Assembly: GCF_051401765.1 (NCBI RefSeq)
Contig: NC_135066.1
Span: 20,439,001 to 20,503,000, forward strand
Source of the DNA: Calliopsis andreniformis
Taxonomy: Eukaryota; Arthropoda; Insecta; Hymenoptera; Andrenidae
DNA length: 64,000 bases
Direction: 5' to 3'
The notes below the pieces were generated by a model that saw only the letters and a list, made by a program, of their open reading frames with translations, searched no databases and was not told the DNA's origin. A program made the position numbers and the translations under genes. Each line of letters starts with the position of its first letter. Within the stretch, counting starts at the first letter, position 1. This document shows, one piece after another, positions 10,300 to 22,265 of the stretch.

Positions 10300-13200
10300 T
10301 TGCACATAATAGTAGTTCTTCAATACCAAATCTTTACAACTGTAATCAATCTATTTAATTATTATAATCACTCTTTCGTGCTTCCTGTGATAGGTAATTT
10401 CCAGGGCAATAAACTTTCAATGAGAACAGAAACTTGTTTCATCGCCTAAGACAAAATCTGTTATTACCAAAAAAATTCATGCTTACAAGAATTATATCAA
10501 ATTTTAATTTTCAAGAGAAAGTATTTTAGTTTGTTTTACAAAAAAGTTACCCATTTAAAACAATTATAAAATTATGTATAAGATACTGTTGTATGTATAA
10601 AACATACACTTTAAGAATAATCGTCTTTATAGGATCATATATTTACAAGACAAAGGTCAAGCTTTCATAAGATCGTAAAAACAACTGTGCCCTATTTTGT
10701 TCAAGAAAACGTTTATAAGAACACATTCTAATAAATCAAAATCAAGATACCCAACTACTGCAGCCTATACGACGAGAACTGTAATATATGGAGTATGATG
10801 AATACTTTTTTTAAAAAAATGTCTTAGTCTGTTGAAAAAGGATTAAAGATGCCACAGTATTTGTATACTCTCTTAGGAAAAAGATGAAAACTATCAAGGA
10901 TTGTTTTTCGTTATAAACCTCATTTATAGCGCTGACAAGGTAGAGTGTCTGTTCATTTCAGCGTTTGATTCGGATATAATTTGTACTTATGAGAACTTTT
11001 TAAGTACCTCTGCTAATTACGGTCTGCGTTACAGCTCAACTGCAATTACTGCCTGATTTTCAGCAACAAATTGTTCCATGCACGACAGCCTGTTCATACG
11101 AACATAACACCAATAATAGCCGCACGAATGTATGGCTATCATTAAATTACAATCTCTTTATTTATATTGTACGGACGCCGATGACCGCAAACAAATCGCG
11201 CTAAATTTCGAGTTAGTTGTAACAGAAGAACACAACGTGACATTGAATTGTTTGATCGCGTTCTGAGAATAATTACTGTGTTCAGTGATGCATGGTTAGC
11301 AGGTGTTTTAGAAAATAGTTCCAAAATGATTTGATTTATGATAGTTGTGTGTTGAAATAAATATGTAGGAGGGGAATGACATTTTAGATGAAATAATTAG
11401 CAATTTGCCAAATTTCGAAATAAGTTTGAACATTATCTGAATAACATATTTGAGAAACGATTATTTATATAATATAAGATTTCATTTGGTTACGATGTTG
11501 TTTTGAAATATTTAATTATGAGAGTTTAGTTGAGTGAACACACAATTTTTATTTGAATTATGCTATCTTAATAAGTAATATTTGGACGAACGCTCCCTAA
11601 AATAATTTGTCAAGTAATTTCTAACATAGAAATACGAAACAGATTACTAATATTTCGATTCTTTGATCATATGTCTGTCTTTATTTTCCCAATAACAAAA
11701 GATGAAGACAGACATGAAACTATCGCTCGTGTGTATTGGCCCTAGATGGATTATACAGGATACGCAGTAGACTGTACTACAATATACGTATAAAATAATA
11801 CAGAAAGTTATTGAACATTTTCGTTGTTGCCACTAGAGATTAATAATACTTTTTAGAGAACAATATGACATATTATAAAATAAAAAATATACAGTGTGTA
11901 TGATGTGTAACTAGATGAATAGTTCATATTCAATATACAAGCAATGACGTCAACACATAGCTCTCAGAGTAAAAGATGCAAACTAACAATGAGTATCCTA
12001 ATGAAAAAGTACAAAATTTTTGTCCTCATCTTAATTAATTACCATATTATAAAAACTTCACCCAATACACTTTTTAAAATAATAAGGTTGCAGTTTAAAT
12101 AATCATAGAAATCATAGAAAAATATAATAAAAATAATAATCATAGGAATCATAGAAAGTTGATTGTCGATAAGTGTTAATCCCGAAAGTTCATGGAATTG
12201 GATATGTAGCAAATTAACTTCAATTTGTAAACACAATAACAAAATAGTTTATTTTTAAACAAAGTTCAAATTCAAACAATACGTGTACAAAAAATAATCC
12301 GAGAATCCAACAAATTCAACAGTTCTAAATATTCAGAAATCCTGTTACATTTAGCAATTCGAACGATTCGACCGTTTGCAAGCTTCTTCTTCGTTGTCGA
12401 CTAAAAACCGTCCACTTCGCCTCCTATTCACCCTCCAAATCGTATGTAGGAGGAAAACGAGAAAAGTGGGACTTAGAGTTGTCCAATTACAGCACGAGAC
12501 ACTTTTCTAATAAACCACGCCTACAAGGCTCACGGTCTTCGTCCTGTCGACAGGACCTTCAAACCTTGCGTGGAGTTCTCAAGTCCCAGAAATCGGCCAT
12601 AAATTCTAAGTCCCTCTTTTTTCGACGTGTGGGCCTACGATGCGTCAATTGCCGTTGAGGTGATCTGACTGGACAACGTCAGAAAACAAAGTTCGTACCA
12701 TTCTGACGCCAGATCCAAGTGCTACAGAAAACATACAATGCGTAACAAATTGACTTCCTCAAAAATGACACTGTTCTATATCGACCACATCGCAACCCAT
12801 TTGAGTCCTTAGTAATAAGATTGACTTGAATTCAATGTCTGGTCAGGTAAAGATTTGTGGCAATTCGGTACTTTGCCGTCTTTTCTCTCGATCTTCATTT
12901 CCGTTTTCTGTTCTGACTTTCTCTTTGACTTTCGCTTTTCTTAACTTTTTCCTCTAGTACTTTACGATTTCCTGCCTCTTCTTTCTGCATTCTGTCGCAA
13001 GAATTCACTCGGATCTGGTCATTGTCAGTCACATTTGGCAGCCAGATCAGCGCGAAACTCAGGACAGCTTTCCCCTTTTTACCATTCTCTTTGTTTTTTT
13101 TTCGCTTTTCTTGTCGTCCTCCAGTCCTTTTTCCATCCTTCACTTTTTCCATTACTGTCTTTAGTCTTTAGGGTATTTAGAAGGACGATGTTTCGGTGCA

Positions 13201-13980
13201 AAAACAGTTAGAGTTATATGTTTCAGGTTTTTTTTGTAAATTTTTCTTCAGCAACGCAAAGTATCCCTGAAGGACGTCATTGTCAAGGATTTCGGAAGAA
13301 CTTGCATCTAGAACAGTGCGCAGTAGGCACTATTGCCTCCCAGCCACTACAATAACAAGACTCATTCTATAGAAAAAAAAAGTGCGAAAACAGTTAGAGT
13401 CGAGTAACCGTAGGTAACGCTTCGCATTTTCAAACCTCAGTTCTCTTTACTACACGCTCGAATCACTGTACATATTATACATTGTTAATTATTTGTTAAT
13501 AAACCAGTATTTTGTTAAAAACGTGTATGTCATTATAGCATAACCTTCTCAGATTCATTTCACTAGCCATCTTCCTTCCCTACTACGCGTAACATTTAAT
13601 ATCTGCCTTATATAAAACATTGTTTTACGTAGAAAATGCTTGTATTAACAACAACTTATCAAGAATTTTATTTAACAAACCAAGTATGTAGCTCTTTATT
13701 CAACTTAAGGAAGAACAGTAAAATAAGCTAATATAGATAAACCTATCATCTGTTGAAATTTACCGTACAGGTAATCCCATAAAGAACATTGTTTTCTATT
13801 TTATATTTCCCAGTTTTCTAAGAAGACTAAGAGTGTGTGTACAATTATTTAAGAAATAACAAATTATTATGAAAAATAGCACTCTGTGCCTAAATGATTA
13901 TACGTAGCAACAAATATTAATTTCTTGATAATAAAATAATCGACCTAATACTATTTTAGATATCCACCGTTTTACATTGT
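10300..13980. other. AT-rich region with a GC-richer patch at 12.4-13.4 kb
   Basis: No gene was recognised. The patch at 12380-13340 is less AT-rich and holds a minus frame (12895-13152) made mostly of K, E and R, which is the shadow of a pyrimidine-rich strand and not a credible protein. A 19-base direct repeat sits at 13196-13214 and 13382-13400. AATAAA near 13498 could mark the end of an old retroelement LTR, but I could not delimit one. Confidence 0.4.
13196..13400 (+). repeat. 19-base direct repeat pair
   Basis: GTGC(A/G)AAAACAGTTAGAGT occurs at 13196-13214 and 13382-13400, differing at one base, with starts 186 bases apart. It may be part of a degraded tandem duplication. Confidence 0.6.
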
Positions 13981-13984
13981 TTAT

Positions 13985-14335
13985 ATGGGAACCTCACACA
14001 TGTGTAAATGGAACTTGCGAAAACAGATGGGTGCAACCCTTTCACGTCACCGGAAGCCCTTCGAAATTCAGGAAGCACTAACGAGCTCATTAAGCAATCA
14101 AAACTCTGCAACGACTGCAGAGATGCCGGAACTTCGAAGCAGAAACCTTAATCGACTTCTAGAACTATATTCTGCTGAAGGAAATATTCTTTATTTATCT
14201 CAGAGAATGATCAAATATTTGTATACACTTGAGCAAATCTTACTGTTAAGAAAATTGCTTGAATTTTTAGTGAGAACTAAATCTCTCTTAATTATATACA
14301 GGGTGTTTCCGTTAAGATACGCCACCATTTTTTAG
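13985..14335 (+). CDS. Unrecognised open frame, possible exon
   Basis: The frame of 116 codons runs into the left end of foldback III at 14299. Within it, an ATG at about 14029 follows an AAACAG acceptor-like string and opens MGATLSRHRKPFEIQ. A GTGAGA donor-like string lies at about 14271. The composition (LTSSLSNQNSATTAEMPELR) is more protein-like than other frames here. I do not recognise a family, and no partner exon was found. If real, it is an exon of about 80 codons. Confidence 0.2.
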   Translation: MGTSHMCKWNLRKQMGATLSRHRKPFEIQEALTSSLSNQNSATTAEMPELRSRNLNRLLELYSAEGNILYLSQRMIKYLYTLEQILLLRKLLEFLVRTKSLLIIYRVFPLRYATIF

Positions 14336-15194
14336 GCATTTCCAGTAGTACAATTAAAACATGTTTCAGACAAAAATTTATCAGTACTCTGTTCATTACA
14401 TGTTCGCATATTCTGAAATCTCAAGAAATGCTTTTTTACGTAAAAAAATCAAGGTCACCTTGACTTTATTAATAGCACCATATGTTTCTAACATCATACG
14501 AATTATTATTAACGTTGAGACGAATACAATAACATATTATATTATAACCTTGAAATGACCCTGAACTCGAAAATTTTGTGCAAACGTAATTTTAATGAAA
14601 AATTATTTCTTACAAAATAAATAAGATTAAATCAGATGTTCGAACTGCGATCCATCCTCTATGATACAGAGTTCCGCTCTGTGCATTTGATGTTTCGTTG
14701 CCGCCATAATTAGGGTGTCTTGGTTTATGTTATTACAGGCAGTTGTTATGCGGTTCTGAAGTTCTTCAACATTATTAATTGCTGTGTTGTATACAACGGA
14801 TTGCAAAAATCTAATGCAAAGAACGGATCTCTGTATCATAGCAGTTCGAACATCTGATTTAACCTTATTTATTTTGCAAGGAATAATTTTAATGAAAAAT
14901 TACGTTTGCCCAAAATTTTCGAATTCAAAGTCATTTCAAGGTCATAATATAATATGTTGTATTCGTCTCAACGTCAATAACAATCCTATGATGTTAAAAA
15001 CATATGGTGCTATTAAAAAAATCATGGTGACCTTGATTTTTCTACATAAAAAAGCATTTCTTGAGATTTCAGAATATGGGAACGTGTAATTAACAGAGTT
15101 ACAGAGTACTGGTAAATTTTTATCTGAAACATTTTTTAATTGCATTACCGGAAATGCCTAAAAAATGGTGGCATAACTTAACGTAAACACCCTG
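14299..15194. mobile_element. Foldback element III with TA duplication
   Basis: Ends are CAGGGTGTTTCCGTTAAGAT and, in reverse complement, CAGGGTGTTTACGTTAAGTT, flanked by TA at 14297-14298 and 15195-15196. The arms run about 400 bases each: GCCACCATTTTTTAGGCATT pairs at both ends, as do the AAATGCTTTTTTACGTA-like blocks and the CAGATGTTCGAACTGC block (14634 versus 14841). The loop, about 14700-14810, is unpaired and contains a transposase tail on the minus strand. The 896-bp element is non-autonomous. Confidence 0.9.
14627..14839 (-). pseudogene. Transposase C-terminal tail (Tc1/mariner-like)
   Basis: The 70-codon minus frame contains NNVEELQNRITTACNNI, then ELCIIEDG and QFEHLI. This matches the usual tail of IS630/Tc1/mariner-group transposases common in insects, where a helix ELRxRIxxACxxI is followed by RxxxCIxxxGxxFEHL. 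The catalytic DDE part is absent. The frame sits across the loop of foldback III and runs into its left arm, so the element probably arose from the 3' end of an autonomous relative. Family assignment is from motif memory. Confidence 0.6.
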
Positions 15195-15199
15195 TATAA

Positions 15200-16720
15200 T
15201 GCTACTAAATTTAAAAATCTAACGTTTAAATAAAAATTTAATGATTCGTTCTTATTTTATATTAAGAATACGACTATATGCGTGTGTGATCATTTCAGAC
15301 GTTCTAATTGTTTAAAAATCACTTTGCAACGAATATTAAAAATTTGGATTACATGTGTATGAATCTGTGAGCTAATAGAATTATACTGCGAGTTATAATC
15401 GACTAATGTCATAATAATTGTATAAATACTTAATAGAAATATCTACTATTAACTAGGGTCTCGTTGTAAATGTTTTGAAACATTGTCCACATCTGAAGGC
15501 TAAACTTCCATTTCTTTATTCCTGTTATTGCAGGAATAGAGACTTACTGTATTAGTTACTTCAACGACATTTCTGCGCTTGTAAGATATAATAGCATTAA
15601 TCACATATCTCTGTTCGCAAAATATTAATGTTCAAAGCTTGCATTTAAAATCCTGCATTACGGCCTTGCACATTATTATATATTCTTGCTTTTTACGGAA
15701 AAAATGCCGCTTATTCAATTTTTCCTTATTGAAATGATAAACCCTAGTTTGGAAACATCAGTTAAGACACAACTCAGTAAAGGCGACTTCTGGTATTGTG
15801 CCTTATAGTCACAGATTTAAAAAGGCAATGAATCAATATTTCAATGTCAGGTCAGCTCCTTTTAGGAATATCGTTAAATTGCCAGAATGGCGAGGTATTG
15901 TCATGGAAATTAATGAAAGTTATATTTGCGAGGAGGCTGAATGTAAATATATTTTATTATCGGCATAATTCCAGCCTAGAAACTTCTTGGCAGGTCCAAT
16001 ATTTGTGATTTCACCAACTTTTACATTCCTTGACTTTGAATACATTAAAATAGCACGAAGTTATTAAGGGAATTGCAAGTTACAAGGTTCTTCAATTAAG
16101 AATTATTTAAATGACTTGCTACCAATTATTCGATTTTCAAATGTTCTTCAAATATCGTGCAAGGTTTTAATAAATGCGTACAGTAAGCGTCCGAATATTG
16201 TCGTAACTTTCTAAGTTTATAACTTCTTAATTTACAAATCCAAGTGTAAAATTCAAATTTTATTTATTAAAAGCATTCCTAATTAACACAAAACAACAAT
16301 ATAATTGACCGATCGAATGAACCCCCCGAAAGCATACTTGTGCTAGTATCTCGTTCTTGATGATTACCTGGTAGTAACGCCTTGTGTATGTAAAACTTCA
16401 CAACTTTAGAGATCAGACATTTTAATTTTTCAGTTACCGACCCAAGCACTATGTTGGGAGTCATCAAATAGCTTAGACTCTAGCTTAGAGTCTAACTTGC
16501 AATTATTACTGATTGAAGATGATTACGGGATGACAATAGAAAAATAATGCAAATTCTTGTGTGGGTGAGATTGTAATCATTCTTGAAAGAGACACTAGAT
16601 TAATTGTGATTAGAGATGTGATCATTTTATCATCTATTTGCTCACCTATATACTATTACTATATATTCATTTATTTATATAATTTTCGATATTACAGGTA
16701 GACTGGTTACTGTAGTCAGT
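15200..16720. other. AT-rich sequence, nothing recognised
   Basis: No terminal repeats, tandem arrays or credible frames were seen. The only listed frame (16279-16467, minus, 62 codons) has no known motif. Confidence 0.5.
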
Positions 16721-16726
16721 AACATA

Positions 16727-17250
16727 CAGGCTGTTTCTGAACAGCACCGGATAAATCTAGAAAGTGATTCTAGAGACCAAAATAAGACGAAAATCGAGAA
16801 TAAAGATTTCGCGTTTGAGGCTTCGTTTGTTAGTTATAAGTGTCTAAAAATCTCCGGGAAAGTGTCAGGAATAATCCCACGCAGAGATAAAGAGTAGGAT
16901 GGATTGTAACGAGTAGACAGACTTAGTGTAATATAATTGTTACTCAATAATATTCATCAATTTTAACTAAATTGTGGATCATGTCTTGTTGCGTCTCGTA
17001 AAATTGCCGATCAGTTATTGGACAGTTAGTGAAATCTCCCCTCCCTTACGTCACTACGATACTGCTGTTCGAGCATCCACTGCTCGAGGCTTCCGCGCGT
17101 TTTCATTTCTGGTACATTCCACCAGATTTGTAGACGCTTATAACTAACAAACGAAACCTCAAACACGAAATCTTTATTTTTGATTTTCGTCTTACTTTTG
17201 TCTCTAGAATCACTCCTTAAATTTATCCAGTGTTGTTCAGAAACTCCCCG
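16727..17250. mobile_element. Foldback element IV with TA duplication
   Basis: It starts CAGGCTGTTTCTGAACA and ends TGTTCAGAAACTCCCCG, flanked by TA at 16725-16726 and 17251-17252. The inverted arms of about 140 bp share TCTAGA-TGATTCTAGAG-like blocks, ATAAAGATTTCGCGTTTGAG (reverse complement near 17157) and GTTTGTTAGTTATAAG (near 17135). The spacer of about 250 bp is non-coding. The 524-bp unit is a MITE-like hairpin. Confidence 0.85.
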
Positions 17251-17397
17251 TATAATAATATTGAAACATATATAAGAACCAAAAGAAAAGAAAACTTGTT
17301 CTCGGGTTCACACCTTTTATAATATTTTATAATTACGATTAATTTAAATCACTATTGTAAATATTAGAAAAAGATAGCGACTGTCCCCACTTACAGC

Positions 17398-17950
17398 GCA
17401 TGTGCGTGCTTCAATTTTCAAGTATATAAGGAGGTGCTCCAGCCGTATTTCAAGAGAGAGAACAGATTTGAACGGCAAGAATAACACATTGACTATCTTG
17501 GAGGCAGCTGATACACTCCCAGAGGTTATTAGAGACCGCTCCGCTCGTGACATGATCCCGGCGGCTATAGCGACTCAATGCCCAGAGGATTAAAGGTGTT
17601 TGATGCTCCTTTTAGGATTGATAGCGAGGGCGTTCAAACATATAGAAACTCGGAGTAATAAACCCGATGAACATATTCTGCATTGCAAAAGACCACAGAC
17701 CGCTCCGTTCGAGACAAGGTATCTACGACTATAGCAACTGAAGACTCCAGCAAGCCAAAGTGCAACTCGAAGATGCTTAACCGAGCATTCGTGTCGTAAC
17801 AAGGGCAGATCTTGACGTTGGTGAGAGTGGCAGACCGCTCCGTTCTTGAATTCCATACAGACCAAAAGTCGCTTAGAGATGCTTAACGTATGAAGTTGAC
17901 TATCTTCTATATTCTGAAAGAATTAGGAGACCGCTTCTGGATTATTTTTC
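17398..17950 (+). repeat. R3 locus 1: TATA-headed array of GACCGCTCC modules
   Basis: A GCGCATGTGCG string at 17398 precedes TATATAAG at 17423-17430. Then follow GAGGCAGCTGATACACT (17501) and GACCGCTC-type cores at 17534, 17698, 17833 and 17929 (spacings 164, 135 and 96; the last is GACCGCTT). GATGCTCCTTTTAGG lies at 17602 and GATGCTTAACG-type strings at about 17770 and 17878. The same order of GCATG-CGCG, TATATAAG, GAGGCAGCTG, GACCGCTCC and GATGCTCC recurs at 24541-24905. No long frame. It is probably the promoter and leader of a non-coding or retroelement transcript. Confidence 0.6.
17423..17430 (+). promoter_or_regulatory. Putative TATA box of R3 locus 1
   Basis: TATATAAG lies 25 bases after GCATGTGCG. 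The same spacing (26) is found at 24541-24574 in the second R3 locus, which supports a conserved core promoter. The transcription start is not visible from sequence alone. Confidence 0.45.
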
Positions 17951-18299
17951 ATAACTGAGACAGCGACTCAGAGTTTAGCAGATCAAGATCGATGTTCGAC
18001 ATAACCTCTCCAAATCTCGCGTCACCTACGTTACCGACATCGACAGAACACGTCGCACTAACCCCACATTGCACATACATACGTTGCGCTAACTCCATGT
18101 TGTACACACTCACGTTGCGCTAACCTCACTTTCTACATACTCGCATATAGAATACAACTCGAAACACCACCCAACAACCATTACTTTTACTTCACATTGC
18201 TAATTGATTATTCTTGCATATTACTAGCCATTAGGGCACATCCAACTAGTACTTAAATTAAGAATCGATTACAAGTTATATCGATACTCGATGTTTAAG

Positions 18300-19170
18300 G
18301 GCCTAGGATCAGATGTATTAGGATGATGACATTACCGACAAAATTAGGCAAAAACAGAGGTTTACGCGCTGACGTTTTACGTCCTTATATTGAAAGATTT
18401 TGAGATGGAAAAGGGCTCATTCGATAGAGCAAGGTTCAATCTAGCCCGCACTGGTCATGATTTAATTAGATTCTGCTGATGTTCAGTAATATGAGTGTTT
18501 AAAGTAAAGCAAAAATCGACAAATTCACAGCTATGAAATTTAAGCATTTTTAGCTAATTTAGAGATTGTTCTGGGCGAAATCATGACCAGCACGAGCTAG
18601 ATTGAACCCTCCTTTATCGAATGAGCCCTTTTCCAGCTCAAAACCTTCCAATATAAGGACGTAAAGCATCCGGGCGATTTGGCAGTGCTTTTTGCCAGGT
18701 TAAAGATAAAATAGTAAAAAACTGACAAGTTTAGATCCCCTTGAACACATCAGGCGGCGCCTAATCAGGAAGCCCGAGCCACCCTGATTTGGCACGCGAG
18801 TTTCAAAAATTTGCCCCGCCACTACACATGCAAGTATACGAGCTGCGTGTTTTGTTCATGCCTCACAAGAAGTCCCATGAAGCGTCATTCCAAGTGACAT
18901 TGTGAGGTTCGAAAAGAAAGTGAGCTTGACGATTCGGACCGCTTCGGACGGCTCCGGCAAGTTTCGGAAAGAAGTTTGAAGCGCTTAGGTCTAAGTCACC
19001 GGCAAGCGCAACGAGGCACATGCAGTCTTTTTGATATTATAGATATTTTCACTTTCCGAATCGGAAGGAGATTCTTCGGTGGGATCTCCAAAAATTTTTA
19101 GGGATGAGTCTAAAGATCAAACGATGACATTCTGTGCGTATTTTGTATGAAGAATTAAATTAAAACAAGT
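18300..19170 (+). repeat. Palindrome-headed repeat family R4, copy 1
   Basis: It aligns with 42300-43130 in the same orientation. Both begin with an inverted repeat (here 18376-18665). They continue with TTTTTGCCAGGTTA / TTTTTGTTAGGTTA, then a GACAAGTT(T/C)AG block and GGC(G/C)GCCTAATNAGGAAG. Both later have ATATTTTCACTTTCC and ACGATGACATT / ACAATGACATT. Divergence is considerable. No protein frame survives in either copy, and the class is unknown. Confidence 0.65.
18376..18665. repeat. Inverted repeat at head of R4 copy 1
   Basis: TTTACGTCCTTATATTG (18376) pairs with CAATATAAGGACGTAAA (ending 18665). The arms continue through GGGCTCATTCGAT, AAGGTTCAATCTAG and GGTCATGATT, about 95 bp each. 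The central spacer is about 90 bases. Copy 2 keeps the same hairpin (42314-42606). Confidence 0.8.
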
Positions 19171-19269
19171 TTATGTACAAGCTGATACAATCGAGAAAGG
19201 GCGATTCTACATGCAATAATAAACCAAACATAAAGAATATAAATTGCGTAGTAGCTTTATATAGCATTT

Positions 19270-19340
19270 TCTACAAAAAACGTTGCTAAAAATACATTCA
19301 TTTAATATATATATTTTTAAATTAATTCCAATAATTTATA

Positions 19341-19345
<5 letters not shown>
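19270..19345 (+). repeat. Short repeat R5, copy 1
   Basis: ACGTTGCTAAAAATACATT(C/A)ATTTAATATAT is shared with 51138-51212 in the same orientation, and the following AT-rich TAATAATTTATAATTAA-like tract also corresponds. It abuts the poly-C run here and a short arginine-rich frame in the other copy. Confidence 0.6.

Positions 19346-19371
<26 letters not shown>
19346..19371 (+). repeat. Poly-C run (26 bases)
   Basis: An uninterrupted run of 26 C residues in an AT-rich background. The minus strand is poly-G and could form G-quadruplexes. The length may be inaccurate because such runs are error-prone in sequencing and assembly. Confidence 0.95.
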
Positions 19372-19589
19372 TGTGCTGACTGATTGCAATTGAAAGTCGC
19401 AATCGCACCAGTGACTGCGAATCAACACGCATAAAGTGCTGTTCCATGGACTCAAGTTACATATGTACATATTGTACATATTTGCAGATAAATGTACATG
19501 GAGAGTGATGAGGACCGTTTTTGGCGGAGGTGGTGCTGGGTTTTTTCACACTCTCCTACTAATTTCTTACTTTAAACTGTTTCTTTCTT

Positions 19590-19777
19590 ACTTTACCCGA
19601 AGGAAAAACGATTTGGAAATAATTTGACATTATACAAAGAGATAAGTAAAATCCTTCTACTTTTACTGTTTGTATGTAAATTAATAGGAAATCATCATGA
19701 ACTTGTTTTAATTGCTTTTTATAGGCTAGTATCAAGAACGTAGAAAGTGTAAAACTTGTAAGTATATCATCTTTTAC
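19590..19777 (+). repeat. R6 fragment related to the MADF-like element at 50.5-51.1 kb
   Basis: It is collinear with the reverse complement of 50960-51105. Shared blocks are TATTTGGAAATAATT-like sequence, TACAAAGAGATAAGTAAAAT, GTAAATTAATAGGAAATCAT and TGTAAAACTTGTAAGTATAT. A 45-50-base insertion lies between the last two blocks here. The protein frame of the other copy does not continue past 19777. Confidence 0.7.
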
Positions 19778-19829
19778 ATTCAACTTGTATAAAATTGAAA
19801 AGTAATTTTTATTGAACTGACTTACTTAT

Positions 19830-20165
19830 GCAGATCTAACCAGAGTTTACACTCGAAATATTTCGCGAGTGCTGCATCAATGTCGCTTGTGGGCGACTTC
19901 GACCAAACCATAATAGCATTTTAGAAACGCAAGAGTAAGGTTTGACAATTGCCTTCTCTCTCGTCTTTCCGAAGCTATCCGAAGTGATTCGAGGGGCCGA
20001 GTTCTCGTACATACGGCTCATGCAGTAGTATGTATAGTGGAGGGGGAATCACAGTATAGCTCCAGGAGGTAATATTATTTCTGTAAAGAAAACTATAACA
20101 GTAGAAACCGACTAAGCAATCTCGAAAAGTCACGTGACTACCCTAGGCCCTTAAGTTATGTCACG
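19830..20165 (+). repeat. R1 family, copy C (3' fragment)
   Basis: It matches the last part of R1 copies A and B: GAAACGCAAGAGTAAGG, then CTCTCGTCTTTCCGAAGCTA, then GGTAATATTATTTCTGTAA and CTCGAAAAGTCACGTGACTA. It ends at CCCTTAAGT, as in copy B. The rest of the family is missing. Confidence 0.65.
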
Positions 20166-20659
20166 CACTACCGTTCTTAAGTCAGTTAATAACTATTGAT
20201 ATCATTTCTTTTCCTTTTAATGCTCGATTATTTAATACGTTTAAATACATTATTAATGTTAAATAGATCCAAGTCGTAGATTTTACTCTTTTACCACACA
20301 TCACACGAACTCCCACAATCCTAAATTCGTGAGGAAGCCGCTGTCCTCTCGAAACCTGTTCCTTCCTTTTCGCTTAGTGCATTGGAACGTTACATGAGTG
20401 TAAATACAGACTAACTGTGTAAATCGAGAAAACTAAATTCTGAAAACAAAGTCTGGCTATATTTCTATCTTTATAACGTATACAAAAGCAAGTAACTGTG
20501 AACTTTATATTAAAATCATAAGTGTGTCAATACGTTTATGGGTATGAAATTTTCGTTTTTCTGTTTTTATTTGTTTTGCTTACATTCTTTCGAGTTTGGA
20601 AAAATGTTATTATTTCTGTATGTTAAAAGACATCAAAACGCATATTTCATAGTTATATA

Positions 20660-20990
20660 CAGGGTGAGACTCTTAATACCGGTCACCTGAATAACTTAAC
20701 TGCTATTGGCGATAGCAAAAATTGCACCAGGCCAAAATTATTTGGTATCAAGGGATTGATCATCTGATGTTACTAGTTCTTTGATAGATAGAGGCGTCGA
20801 GGAGATATGAAGATTATCTCTATTTTCTTTAAACGGAACGGTATGTTTTTTACTTACATTCTGATAGAGTATTTCAATACAAATACAATGACCTATTGGA
20901 GAAGTCATTTGTGGTCTGGGTTAAGCCAATGACGACGCTTCAACGCTTTGTATTTGTTTGCATTGTGATGGAGTTCGAGAAATACTACTT
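20660..20990 (+). mobile_element. Single-ended CAGGGTGAGACTC element remnant
   Basis: TA at 20658-20659 is followed by CAGGGTGAGACTCTTAATAC, an outer end typical of the foldback families in this window. No matching right end was found before the GC-rich repeat at about 21090. It is probably truncated. The right limit given is approximate. Confidence 0.4.
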
Positions 20991-21089
20991 TTCCATGCCT
21001 TCTACTTTCTCGCTACGTATACAAGCTTGTACATATGATTTCAAAAAATAAATGGGGTGTCTTATAATTTTGTTCACCAGTCTATGCTA

Positions 21090-22265
21090 CGTGCTCATTT
21101 GGCAGCGTTGTGGTCAAGCCCGAACGAGCACGCAACAGAGGCGCATTGAATTTGTAAAAGACTCCAGGTATCGTTTGATACCAGCGTGGAAGCGTGCCTC
21201 CCTTTTCCCTTCCGCGGTCGGGACAATTAGTAAATGGTGGAAAAGGGCTGAAATTTTCTAACCGTTCTAGGAATTGTTATGGGATTTCGGGTTTTTTACG
21301 ACAAGAACGTCAGCCAACACTCGGCTTTTCTGTTTAGATAAAATGGTATATTCTAGCGAGTAACATACACTTAATGGTATCGTAAGAATCACACGCGGGT
21401 TGTCCCGCGACACGGGTTCACGGGTCACGGACGAGCTACTTGTTACTCGCTACAACTTTCGCGTTACAAAGCGTTTCGAATCGCAACGAGGCTGAAACGT
21501 ACGTTGTCAGCACGTTTTAAGTAATCGTCCCCGTGACCGCGGGTACGATAGCTCGCAGGCCGAAGGTACTTCCGTTCGCGAAAACCGTTTGTTAATTTAA
21601 CCCCGCACGTAGCCGCTGTCTCGACTTGCGTTGCCGTCTGTAGGCAGAAGATAATCCGTACGCGATTGCCTTCTTCTTGCTACAGCGCCAGTGGCGATCA
21701 TCAGGAGTCGAACGCTAAGCCGTATCGCGTTCGAAATTCCAGGTTCCAGATTGACAGGGGAAGAAATAGATAAGCTTTTACAGCTTGTCACCTTAACGTT
21801 GTCCCGAGCAAGAAGAAGGGTAAGATCACTCCTCGCTACAGGATCTCGCCACGTCGCGCGTCCGTACCATACTCCTGATTGGCTCACGCATGTTGCGTGA
21901 TCTATCACAGTGACAGATCGATACCCAACGATGATTGGCAGGAGCTACCCCCCCTGAGGCTCTTCTTACGGTGATGATCCCGAAACGTAGAGCCTCCAAA
22001 GCCTGCTGGGTCCTTCCGGCATCATCTGCCAATGATGCAGTGCATGTGGCTTCTCTCTTCTGCTTCTCCATTGGGGACTTCTCCCCCGAAGCACAAAAGG
22101 AGGCGGCCTTCGTCACGTGATTTCGGCTGATTCACATGACTCAGTGTGTCCCTGTGCATCGTTGTGTAGCCCTCCCATCAGGCGTCCTCCCTAGGTCGAC
22201 TCGATAGACCACGACAGCCTCTTCCATCCTCGACGGGTATCTGAGCCGCTACCAAAATCGAAAGA
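21090..22265 (+). repeat. GC-rich repeat family R7, copy 1
   Basis: It aligns along its length with 52915-54070. Landmarks are GTTGTGGTCAAG / GTTGCGGTCAAG, GATACC(A/G)GCGTGGAA, GATGGGATTTCG-like, GTCCCGCGA, TACTCGTTACTCGC, GATCATCAGGAGTC / GACCATCAGGAGTC, AGGATCTCGC, GATTGGC and ACGACAGCCTCTT. GC is far above the background. Overlapping frames on both strands (21597-21908 minus, 21691-21900 plus, 21826-22116 minus) are not conserved as proteins in the second copy. A retroelement LTR or 5' region is possible; no ends or duplication were found. Confidence 0.7.

Noticed and set aside
12895..13152. 85-codon Lys/Glu/Arg-rich minus frame
   Set aside because: It is the complement of a pyrimidine-rich strand with TTTTTC and CTTTTC words, and has no domain or start context.
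21597..22116. Long overlapping frames on both strands of R7
   Set aside because: High GC lowers stop frequency, and the frames are not conserved in the second R7 copy.
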